Shown piece by piece: positions 1 through 6,288 of a stretch of DNA of 7,423 nt. Position 1 is the first letter of the stretch. The number at the start of each line of letters is the position of its first letter. A program made the translations under genes and the position numbers. Source of the DNA: Chloroflexota bacterium (lineage in GTDB: Bacteria > Chloroflexota > Dormibacteria > Aeolococcales > Aeolococcaceae); NCBI GenBank assembly GCA_028287605.1, contig JAQBPI010000032.1, positions 1 to 7,423 on the forward strand. Direction: 5' to 3'. The notes beneath the pieces are model-generated. The model did not search any database, was not told the DNA's origin, and saw only the letters and a program-made list of their open reading frames with translations.

Positions 1-342
1 GCCCTGGCCGGCACCGCGCCCGCCGCGGCCGCGCCGGCGGCTGCTGCCGGTCGTCTTGCCGCGGGGCTGACCGAAGCGGTCGAAGAAGGCCGCCACCGGG
101 TGCTTCGCCGAGGGTGTGCCCGCCACCGCGCCGGGGGTGGCGGCGATCCGCGCCGCGTACTCGGCGAGCAGATCGTCGAGCGGACGCTTGTTCTTCGAGG
201 CCGGCGCGAACTTCTCCGCCCAGGGCTGGTACTTGGCGGAGTTCTCGGGGCTGACCGGGTCACCGAGGTCGGGGATCTGCTCGAGGACGCTGTCGATGGC
301 GCGCTGGACCAGGCTGTCGGCGTCGCCGGCGGCGCCGGTCAC
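1..342 (-). CDS. Hypothetical protein, C-terminally cut by window edge
   Basis: An open minus-strand frame of 114 codons, with no stop before the left edge, so the C-terminus is missing. The start is a GTG (342-340) that overlaps the Nudix TGA as GTGA. It is backed by a good Shine-Dalgarno (GGAGG, complement of 347-351) four bases upstream, which settles the start. The protein begins MTGAAGDADSLVQRAIDSVL. It has a predicted helical, acidic N-terminal half, a middle part with aromatic patches (YQPWAEKF near residues 38-45, PVAAFFDRFGQPR near 82-94), and from about residue 95 a basic Arg/Gly-rich stretch (SSRRRGRGGRGAGQG). Such RG-rich tails often bind nucleic acid, but that is only a suggestion. 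I do not recognise the family. The overlap implies co-translation with the Nudix hydrolase. Base composition and codon use resemble the neighbours. It is certain as an open frame and likely as a gene; its function is unknown. Confidence 0.75.
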   Translation of the reverse strand, partial: MTGAAGDADSLVQRAIDSVLEQIPDLGDPVSPENSAKYQPWAEKFAPASKNKRPLDDLLAEYAARIAATPGAVAGTPSAKHPVAAFFDRFGQPRGKTTGSSRRRGRGGRGAGQG

Positions 343-929
343 GACCCCTCCCCCAGCGGCGGCAGCAGGCCGGCGAGGGCGAGACCGCCGAGGGTCTTGC
401 AGTCGGTCTGGCCGGTGCGCACCAGCTCGCCCAGCTCGCCGGGATCGAAGATGCGCACGTCGAGGAGCTCGTCGGGGTCGGTCGCCGGCGTTCCCTCGGT
501 GAGGCCCTCGGCGCGGAAGAACCAGAGGACCTCGCGGGTGTAGCCGGGGGAGACGCAGGCCTCGCCGAGCGGCCGCCAGCGGGCGGCGGTGTAGCCGGTC
601 TCCTCCTCGAGCTCGCGGCGGGCGGTGACCGCCGGATCCTCGCCCTCCTCGCGGGTGCCGGCGGGGATCTCCCAGAGCGCCCGCTCGCACGCGTGCCGCC
701 ACTGGCGGACGAGGACGATGCCGCCCGCGGAGACGGTCGCCACGATGGCGACCGCTCCGCGGTGGTGCACGATCTCGCGCCGCGCCTCCCGCCCCGTGGG
801 GAGCCTGACCTCGTCCTCGTAGACGTGGAGCAGGCGGCCCTCGTAGACGGGCCGGCGGGACACCAGCGTCTCGCGCAGGCGGTCGACGGCGCTCGAGGTG
901 TCCGGGTTCACGCGCGGAGTCTGCGACAT
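339..929 (-). CDS. Nudix hydrolase, ADP-ribose pyrophosphatase type
   Basis: A 196-aa protein with a complete Nudix box (GX5EX7REUXEEXGU) at residues 91-113: G91, E97, R105-E106-L107, E109-E110, G112, Y113. These glutamates bind the catalytic Mg2+. A proline at 128 (in SPGY), 16 residues after G112, is the hallmark that separates ADP-ribose pyrophosphatases from other Nudix enzymes. The preceding strand (VRQWRHACERALWEIPAG, 74-91) is also typical of that branch (NudF/YqkG-like). The likely reaction is ADP-ribose to AMP plus ribose 5-phosphate in the cytoplasm, recycling ADP-ribose released from NAD turnover. Length is normal for the family. The ATG at 929 has GGAG directly against it, with no usable spacer, and that GGAG sits in the arm of a hairpin (931-958). 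A start a few codons further in, such as GTG at codon 7, is therefore possible. It follows the transglycosylase gene by 45 bp and shares a GTGA overlap with the next gene. Substrate is inferred from motif only. Confidence 0.93.
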   Translation of the reverse strand: MSQTPRVNPDTSSAVDRLRETLVSRRPVYEGRLLHVYEDEVRLPTGREARREIVHHRGAVAIVATVSAGGIVLVRQWRHACERALWEIPAGTREEGEDPAVTARRELEEETGYTAARWRPLGEACVSPGYTREVLWFFRAEGLTEGTPATDPDELLDVRIFDPGELGELVRTGQTDCKTLGGLALAGLLPPLGEGS

Positions 930-930
930 C

Positions 931-958
931 TCCGGCCCCGGGCGCCGCCCGGTCCGGA
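931..958 (-). promoter_or_regulatory. GC-rich hairpin over the Nudix gene's ribosome binding region
   Basis: The 45-bp gap between the transglycosylase stop and the Nudix ATG contains an 11-bp interrupted stem. The inner arms are CCGGGC (938-943) and GCCCGG (947-952) with a 3-nt loop. The outer arms are TCCGG (931-935) and CCGGA (954-958). On the minus-strand RNA the 3' outer arm runs into the GGAG just before the ATG, so folding would hide the ribosome binding site. No T-run follows, so it is a poor intrinsic terminator. It could lower Nudix expression relative to the upstream gene, or simply reflect GC richness. Confidence 0.45.
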
Positions 959-974
959 TGTGGAGGTCAGTCCG

Positions 975-1529
975 TCAGGCGCAGCCCCAGGCACGGGCGC
1001 CGCCGTGGGACAGCATCGTCGCAGTGATCTCCGCCTGCTGGTTGGGGTCCCAGATGTCGGTTCCGCCATGGGCTCGGAAGGTCGACATGAGGAACTGGAA
1101 GATCCCGTAGTAGGGCCCCACCGGGTTGAAGGCGTGGGGACGCAGGCCGGATTCGCACCGTGCGATCTTCACCATCCAGTCCGGGGACACTCCGTGGCGC
1201 GCGGCGGCGGCGCGGATGATGCCCTCGACCGAATCGAGTGCGAGCACGGGGCCGACCGGGAGGCCCAGAGCGGCCGCCGGAGTGGTCGCCGGGCGGGGAG
1301 GCCTCGGCGCCGGACGGGGCGGGCTCAGAACGGGAAGAGCCGTCGCTGTCGGATCGGGAAGACCCACCTGGGGGTCGCGTACGGTGAGCGGCTTGGCGGA
1401 GCGCTCCATGACCGTCGCGCTGGCCGGGGCGATGTAGGCCACCGGCTGGGATACGGTCGCCGCGGCCAGGTGGCTCCGGGCGACGACGGCGAAAACCGGG
1501 GCGAGAAGGAGGACGACGAGTCCCGCCAT
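975..1529 (-). CDS. Secreted lytic transglycosylase / Rpf-like muralytic protein
   Basis: A 184-aa protein. Residues 1-24 form a hydrophobic signal sequence or N-terminal anchor (MAGLVVLLLAPVFAVVARSH). Then comes a low-complexity region with a proline-rich linker (about 68-83), and a lysozyme-like catalytic domain from about 98 to the end. The core motif ARCESGLRPHAFNP places the catalytic glutamate at E126. It is followed by GPYYGIFQFLMSTF (138-151), which lines the glycan cleft in SLT-type transglycosylases and resuscitation-promoting factors, and then by GGTDIWDPNQQAEI. The only two cysteines, C125 and C183, could form a disulfide, as in actinobacterial Rpf. The expected role is cleavage of peptidoglycan glycan strands outside the membrane. 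ATG at 1529 is chosen because AAGGGG (complement of 1534-1539) lies four bases upstream and the signal sequence starts there. The frame stays open to 2192, but upstream translation looks non-coding. A long leader precedes it. SLT versus Rpf subfamily is undecided. Confidence 0.9.
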   Translation of the reverse strand: MAGLVVLLLAPVFAVVARSHLAAATVSQPVAYIAPASATVMERSAKPLTVRDPQVGLPDPTATALPVLSPPRPAPRPPRPATTPAAALGLPVGPVLALDSVEGIIRAAAARHGVSPDWMVKIARCESGLRPHAFNPVGPYYGIFQFLMSTFRAHGGTDIWDPNQQAEITATMLSHGGARAWGCA

Positions 1530-1651
1530 CACGCCCCTTGTTCGTTGTGGCAACCTCAAATACAAACCTCCCAAAGCCGTCTGTTCCCCCCTTTCGGTGC
1601 ACACACGCACTCGGCGGACGCGACGCAGGTGAGAGCCCTGTGACATCCACC

Positions 1652-1687
1652 ACTGTCTCGGGCGGGATCGCCTCCCCCGGCCACAGT
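1652..1687 (-). promoter_or_regulatory. Hairpin in the long transglycosylase leader
   Basis: Arms ACTGT (1652-1656) and ACAGT (1683-1687) enclose a second stem, CGGG (1659-1662) with CCCG (1676-1679), and three further pairs closing a 6-nt loop. It would form in the middle of a leader of about 220 nt if transcription starts near 1747. It is not followed by a T-run, so an intrinsic terminator is unlikely. It matches no riboswitch family I recognise. Confidence 0.35.
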
Positions 1688-1753
1688 CCTTCACTTCTGC
1701 GCACGAGGGTCGGCGAGCGGCTGATGAGAGGGCTAACCGGCCGCGTCGGCGGC

Positions 1754-1784
1754 ACCCTATCACAGGTATCCGCCTCAGCGCCAA
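1754..1784 (-). promoter_or_regulatory. Candidate promoter for the transglycosylase gene
   Basis: On the minus strand, TTGGCG (complement of 1779-1784) lies 19 bp upstream of TAGGGT (complement of 1754-1759), which is preceded by an extended -10 TG. Shifting the -10 by two bases to GATAGG gives a 17-bp spacer. The predicted start near 1747 leaves about 217 nt of untranslated leader before the ATG at 1529. It is a sigma-70-like match only, with no experimental support. Confidence 0.4.
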
Positions 1785-1996
1785 CCCCAATCTGTGGGGG
1801 GAGCGGCCGCGATCGCGACACCGCCGTGGCGAGCCTGTCATCGAACCGTTGTTGCACGGCATCCGATCCTCGACAGGGGCGAACATACGATCCGCGGCAT
1901 ACCCCCGGTGCTCCGGGCCGGCCACGCCCCCTCGGCGGCCGGCCTCGCCGAACGCCTTCCCGGAGCCCCTCACTAGTCGATCAGGTGATAGTGACG

Positions 1997-2026
1997 TTGC
2001 GGCATATCGTACCGGGCTGGTAGCCT
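1997..2026 (+). promoter_or_regulatory. Candidate sigma-70-type promoter for the Pro/Ser/Thr-rich protein
   Basis: TTGCGG (1997-2002) and TAGCCT (2021-2026) are separated by 18 bp. The expected transcription start is near 2033, which leaves a leader of about 26 nt to the ATG at 2059 and almost no leader to the GTG at 2036. The -10 fits the TANNNT pattern common in high-GC bacteria. Confidence 0.5.
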
Positions 2027-2035
2027 GGGTCGCTC

Positions 2036-2062
2036 GTGACCACTCCCAGGAGACGGACATGA
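2036..2062 (+). CDS. Possible 8-codon upstream ORF (leader peptide)
   Basis: GTG ACC ACT CCC AGG AGA CGG ACA TGA would encode MTTPRRRT. Its stop overlaps the start of the following gene as ATGA (2059-2062). Its GTG is only about 3 nt from the predicted transcription start, so it could be read as a near-leaderless message. The AGGAGA inside it also serves as the Shine-Dalgarno of the main gene, so ribosomes finishing the short ORF could restart on the main one. The three Arg codons are largely forced by that Shine-Dalgarno, so the peptide sequence itself carries little evidence. This is a weak call. Confidence 0.2.
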   Translation: MTTPRRRT

Positions 2063-2436
2063 GCCCTCTTCCGACATCGCCGCGCGCCCCGAGCCCGGTC
2101 CCCGCCCGCCCCCGGCGGCGATCGCAACGCGGCCAGAACTCGGCCTCGACGATCGCGGGCATCGCCGCCATGATCACCGCCGTCGGCGGCACCGTCGGCG
2201 TCCTCTACCAGACGGGCGTGATCGGCCACCACGCCTCCGCCCCGGCGACGGTGCCGTCGACCGGCGCATCCCCCTCCCCCTCGCCCAGCGGCAGCGCTTC
2301 GCCGTACACGACGGAGACCCCGGGAACCACCGCGTCGCCCAGCCCGGGATCGTCGCCGACGCCGAGCCCGTCCCCGACCCCGACCCCCGGCACGACCCCC
2401 ACCCCGAACGGTGGAGGCGGGATCCTCTTTCACTGA
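2059..2436 (+). CDS. Membrane-anchored Pro/Ser/Thr-rich protein, function unknown
   Basis: A 125-aa protein. The start ATG has AGGAGA (2048-2053) five bases upstream. Residues 1-28 are proline-rich and then strongly basic (RPRRRSQRGQ, 18-27), which marks a cytoplasmic side. Residues about 30-55 form one membrane segment (STIAGIAAMITAVGG and onward). Everything after about residue 58 is low-complexity Pro/Ser/Thr (SPSPSPSGSASP, TPSPSPTPTPGTTPTP), ending in GGGGILFH. The charge pattern predicts an N-in, C-out single-pass protein whose flexible tail reaches into the cell wall. Ser/Thr/Pro tails of this kind are often O-glycosylated in high-GC Gram-positives, but nothing here proves it. It is divergent from the transglycosylase and convergent with pyrE. 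No enzymatic domain is visible and I do not recognise the family. The short hydrophobic C-terminus after a Gly run is odd for a disordered tail. Confidence 0.75.
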   Translation: MSPLPTSPRAPSPVPARPRRRSQRGQNSASTIAGIAAMITAVGGTVGVLYQTGVIGHHASAPATVPSTGASPSPSPSGSASPYTTETPGTTASPSPGSSPTPSPSPTPTPGTTPTPNGGGGILFH

Positions 2437-2503
2437 GAGGTCGCGGGGGAAGCCGGCGACGGCGTCTCGCGGAGCACCCCGCCGGCCCGTGCGCGCCTCA
2501 TAC

Positions 2504-2518
2504 GCGGCGGGGCGCCGC
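2504..2518. terminator. GC hairpin between convergent genes
   Basis: A perfect 6-bp inverted repeat GCGGCG-GGG-CGCCGC abuts the pyrE stop (2519-2521) in the 82-bp gap between the surface-protein gene and pyrE. It could serve both strands, but there is no T-run on either side. If it terminates, it belongs to the U-less class common in high-GC genomes, or termination is Rho-dependent. Confidence 0.35.
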
Positions 2519-3082
2519 TCAGCGGGCGGTGGGGGCCGGGAACTCGCTGCGGCGGAAGAGGGCGTGCAGTCGCAGGCCGGCGGCGGCGAGCGCGGCCTCG
2601 CCCCCCTCCTCCCGGTCGACCAGGGCGAGCGCCTCGACCACCTCGGCGCCGGTGGCGCGCACCTGCTCCAAGGCGGTGAGGAAGCCGGCGCCGGTGGTGA
2701 CCACGTCGTCGACCAGCAGGCAGCGGTCGTCGGGGTCGAGGGACGGACCCTCGATCGCCCGTCCGGTGCCGTGCTGCTTGGCCTCCTTGCGGACGATGAA
2801 GGCGCGCAGCGGCGTGGGGTCGGTTCCGCTCAGCGCCACGACCCCGGCCGCGATGGGATCGGCGCCGAGGGTCAGCCCTCCCACCGCGTCCACGCCCAGC
2901 TCGCGGCAGCGGTCGAGGACCAGGCTGGAGACGAGGTGGAGGCCCCGCCCTTCCAGCGTCACCTGCTTGCCGTCGAAGTAGAAGTCGCTGCGGCGGCCGC
3001 TGCTGAGCAGGAAGTCGCCGTAGCGGAAGGAGCGGCGGTGGAGCAGCGCCTGGAGCTCGTCGCGGAGCGCCTGGTGGGTCAC
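2519..3082 (-). CDS. pyrE: Orotate phosphoribosyltransferase
   Basis: A 187-aa cytoplasmic enzyme that joins orotate and PRPP to give orotidine 5'-phosphate, the fifth step of de novo pyrimidine synthesis. The PRPP-binding signature is CLLVDDVVTTGAG (121-133). The flexible catalytic loop is VRKEAKQHGTGRAIEG (97-112), with K99, K102 and H104. The orotate/PRPP N-terminal region reads LLSSGRRSDFYFDGKQVTLE (25-44). VGGLTLGADPIA (67-78) is the usual dimer/active-site segment. All key residues are present and the length is normal for the shorter bacterial and archaeal forms. The start is GTG at 3082, overlapping the gcvPB TGA as GTGA. There is no clear Shine-Dalgarno, so translation probably depends on coupling to gcvPB. 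It is the last gene of the gcvPA-gcvPB-pyrE operon, away from other pyr genes in this window. No pyrimidine attenuator is visible in front of it. Confidence 0.96.
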   Translation of the reverse strand: MTHQALRDELQALLHRRSFRYGDFLLSSGRRSDFYFDGKQVTLEGRGLHLVSSLVLDRCRELGVDAVGGLTLGADPIAAGVVALSGTDPTPLRAFIVRKEAKQHGTGRAIEGPSLDPDDRCLLVDDVVTTGAGFLTALEQVRATGAEVVEALALVDREEGGEAALAAAGLRLHALFRRSEFPAPTAR

Positions 3083-4589
3083 GCGGTGCTGTCGGGGGAC
3101 CAGCGCAGCACCGGCCGGCGTGCCGCCTGCACCTCGTCGACGCGCTCGACCGGGGCGTTGTGCGGTGCCGCCTGGACGAAGGCGAGGTCGGCCTCGGCCT
3201 CGGCGACGATCGTCGCGAGGATCTCGGCGAGCCCGTCGAGGCTGCGCCGCGACTCGGTCTCGGTGGGCTCGAACATCATCGCCTCGGGCACCGTGGTGGG
3301 GAAGTACACGGTGGGCGGGTAGACGCCGAAGTCGATCATCCGCTTGGCCACGTCCATGGCCCGCAGGCCGGCGACCCGGCCGCCGCGGGTGGTGGCCACG
3401 AACTCGTGCATCGTGGGCGCGTCGACCGCCATGCCGAAGAGGCCGCGCAGCCGCGCCTGCAGGTAGCGGGCGTTGAGCACCGCGTCGCGGGCCACCTCGG
3501 GGAGGGTGTCGCCGTAGGCGCGGATGTAGGCGTAGGCGCGCACCAGCATGCCCACGTTCCCGTGGAAGGCGCGCACCTTGCCGATGCTCCGCGGACGGTC
3601 CTCGTCGAGGAAGAACCGGTCGCCGTCCCGCTCCACCGTGGGCGCGGGGAGGAGGTCGACGAGCGCCGGCGCCACCCCCACCGGACCGGCTCCCGGGCCG
3701 CCGCCGCCGTGCGGGGTCGAGAAGGTCTTGTGGAGGTTGAGGTGGACGACGTCGAACCCCATGTCGCCGGGCCGGGCGATGCCCACCAGGGCGTTGAGGT
3801 TGGCGCCGTCGTAGTAGAGGAGCGCGCCCGCCTCGTGCGCCGCCCCGGCGATCTCGAGGATGTCGGTCTCGAAGACGCCGAGGGTGTTGGGGTTGGTCAT
3901 CATCACCGCGGCGGTGGTGCCGTCGAGGTGGCGGCGGAGGTCGGCCACGTCGACGGTGCCCTGGGCGGTGCTGCGCAGCGTCACCACCTCGAGCCCGCTC
4001 ATCCCCGCCGAGGCGGGGTTGGTGCCGTGGGCGCTGTCGGGGACCAGCACGCGGGTGCGCCCGGCGTCGCCGCGGGCGGCGTGGTAGGCCTGGATCATCC
4101 GCAGGCCGGTCCACTCGCCGTGGGCCCCGGCCGCGGGCTGCAGCGACATCCGCGCCATGCCGGTGATCGCCGCGAGGAGCCGCTCCAGCTCCCACATCAG
4201 CTCGAGCGTGCCCTGGACGTCGGCGGAATCCTGGTAGGGGTGGAGGTCGGCGAAGCCGTCGAGCCCGGCGAGCTGCTCGTCGACGATCGGGTTGTACTTC
4301 ATCGTGCAGGAGCCCAGCGGGTACATCCCCTGGTGGAGGTTGTGGTTGCGCCGGGCGAGGCGGCCGAGGTGGCGGGCGAGCACCGGCTCGGCGACCGCGG
4401 GGATCGCGGCGGGGCTGCGGCGCAGCAGCCGCGAGGGCAGCAGCTGGTCGAGCGGCGGCACGGGCACGCCCGCGGCGGGCACCCGCGGGGCGGCATCGAC
4501 GTCGCCGCCGAGCTCGAAGACGACCGGGTCCGGACCGGCCCAGGCGGGCTCGGGGCCGCCATCCGGCCGGCGACGACCGTCGGCGGTGC

Positions 4590-4593
<4 letters not shown>
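3079..4593 (-). CDS. gcvPB: Glycine dehydrogenase (decarboxylating) subunit 2
   Basis: A 504-aa C-terminal-type subunit of the P-protein of the glycine cleavage system. With GcvPA it decarboxylates glycine using pyridoxal phosphate and transfers the aminomethyl group to lipoylated GcvH. The PLP lysine is K289 in HLNLHKTFSTPHGGGGPGAG (285-304). Other family blocks are NHNLHQGMYPLGSCTMKYNP (83-102), SLQPAAGAHGEWTG (150-163), DSAHGTNPAS (186-195), TNPNTLGVFE (233-242), YYDGANLNA (260-268) and the C-terminal YPPTVYFPTTVPEAMMFEPT (425-444). Length is typical of split GcvPB. The start ATG at 4593 overlaps the gcvPA TGA as ATGA. An in-frame ATG further upstream (4686) would lie inside gcvPA and is rejected. 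The first 30 residues are a variable low-complexity extension. It overlaps pyrE by 4 bp downstream. No gcvT or gcvH gene is adjacent. Confidence 0.97.
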
Positions 4594-5957
<1,364 letters not shown>

Positions 5958-5965
5958 CGCCTCCA

Positions 5966-5971
5966 AGTATG
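5966..5971 (-). promoter_or_regulatory. -10-like hexamer close to the gcvPA start
   Basis: CATACT (complement of 5966-5971) matches TATAAT at four positions and ends 8 nt before the gcvPA ATG. Transcription would then begin at or next to the start codon. I see no good -35. The hexamer may equally be chance, with the true promoter further upstream in the 112-bp divergent gap. Confidence 0.25.
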
Positions 5972-5993
5972 CCGCGCGGCGCTCTGTCGGCTC

Positions 5994-6011
5994 TCTGCGC
6001 TCACGCGCAGA
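5994..6011 (-). repeat. 7-bp hairpin with GNRA loop upstream of gcvPA
   Basis: On the minus strand the element reads TCTGCGC-GTGA-GCGCAGA, a perfect 7-bp stem with a GTGA (GNRA-type) loop. It sits about 37 bp upstream of the gcvPA start and 59 bp upstream of the divergent small ORF. It could be a structured leader element if gcvPA transcription starts further upstream, or a dyad operator for a regulator in DNA form. No protein-binding motif is recognised. Confidence 0.35.
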
Positions 6012-6017
6012 AGGGAA

Positions 6018-6031
6018 GGGGGGCCTCCCCC
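6018..6031. repeat. GGGGG/CCCCC inverted repeat in divergent gap
   Basis: GGGGG (6018-6022) and CCCCC (6027-6031) flank a 4-nt loop. On the minus strand the hairpin is followed by TTCCCTTCT, a weak pyrimidine tract. It could stop transcripts arriving from the short-chain dehydrogenase gene through the antisense side of the 72-aa ORF. As a terminator this is marginal. Confidence 0.25.
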
Positions 6032-6056
6032 GGGCCGACCGGCGCGGGGGTGGTGG

Positions 6057-6062
6057 TACCCT
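6057..6062 (+). promoter_or_regulatory. Extended -10 close to the 72-aa ORF start
   Basis: TACCCT (6057-6062), preceded by TGG (extended -10 TGn), ends 7 nt before the ATG at 6070. This predicts a transcription start at or next to the start codon, i.e. a leaderless message. The hexamer overlaps the Shine-Dalgarno-like CTGGAG (6061-6066), so the two readings compete. No clear -35 is present. Confidence 0.3.
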
Positions 6063-6069
6063 GGAGCCA

Positions 6070-6288
6070 ATGGCGAAGCGCAGCACCGTGTCCATCGACG
6101 ACGTCCTCACCGCGGTCGAGACCGCCCGCGACAAGGTGATGGCGGACGAGGTCAAGCAGCTCATCAAGCTCGGGCTGCCCAAGAACGTCGCCCTCAAGAT
6201 GGTCGCCGAGCGCTACCGCCAGCGCGGCGAGGGCGACGAGGGCGAGCAGGGCGAGGGCGGCCAGTCGCCCTGGCCCGACATGGGCTAG
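6070..6288 (+). CDS. Small charged protein of unknown function, 72 aa
   Basis: The protein begins MAKRSTVSIDDVLTAVETAR. Residues 8-53 look like two or three amphipathic helices (SIDDVLTAVETARDKVMADE, then VKQLIKLGLPKNVALKMVAE) with a Leu-Gly-Leu-Pro turn at about 34-37. Residues 53-68 are an acidic, Gly-rich low-complexity tail (GEGDEGEQGEGG). The SPWPDMG end is distinctive. No cysteines, signal peptide or membrane segment are seen. The start is supported by CTGGAG (6061-6066) three bases upstream and by the change from GC-skewed non-coding sequence to a normal helical protein. It is divergent from gcvPA, and its stop interlocks with that of the short-chain dehydrogenase (CTAG, 6285-6288). 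A small helical DNA- or protein-binding adaptor is conceivable, but I do not recognise the family and assign no function. Confidence 0.7.
   Translation: MAKRSTVSIDDVLTAVETARDKVMADEVKQLIKLGLPKNVALKMVAERYRQRGEGDEGEQGEGGQSPWPDMG

Larger units (their letters stand above)
1530..2058. other. Gene-free divergent region with two promoters
   Basis: About 530 bp separate the starts of the minus-strand transglycosylase gene and the plus-strand surface-protein gene. I see no convincing protein gene in it; the open frames crossing it read as low-complexity Arg-rich translation. AT content is visibly higher than in the coding parts, as expected of a regulatory region. It contains a minus-strand promoter candidate (1754-1784), a hairpin in the resulting leader (1652-1687), a small perfect hairpin CCCGG-TGCT-CCGGG (1904-1917), and a plus-strand promoter candidate (1997-2026). 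I checked both strands for riboswitch cores I know (ydaO/c-di-AMP, c-di-GMP, cobalamin) and found none. Confidence 0.6.

Noticed and set aside
693..1643. 316-codon open frame on the plus strand
   Set aside because: It lies antisense to the Nudix and transglycosylase genes and their promoter region. It has no Shine-Dalgarno and its composition is not protein-like.
1530..1760. ydaO c-di-AMP riboswitch before the transglycosylase
   Set aside because: Expected from the gene type, but the conserved GGGGTGAA and CAGCTAACCTCG blocks are absent in the right order. A lone GCTAACC occurs at 1732-1738, on the wrong strand and without the rest.
1530..2192. N-terminal extension of the transglycosylase frame
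   Set aside because: The frame stays open upstream but the translation is Arg-rich and non-globular. The signal sequence and a good Shine-Dalgarno mark the start at 1529.
2260..2410. Tandem repeat or CRISPR-like array in CCCCGACCCCG-type sequence
   Set aside because: The repetition comes from Ser-Pro and Thr-Pro codons in the surface-protein tail. There are no regular repeat and spacer units.
5958..6069. Glycine riboswitch upstream of gcvPA
   Set aside because: Isolated GACAGAG-like and GAGAGCC words occur, but the CCGAAGGGGCAA and CTCTCAGGCAAAAGGAC cores are missing.
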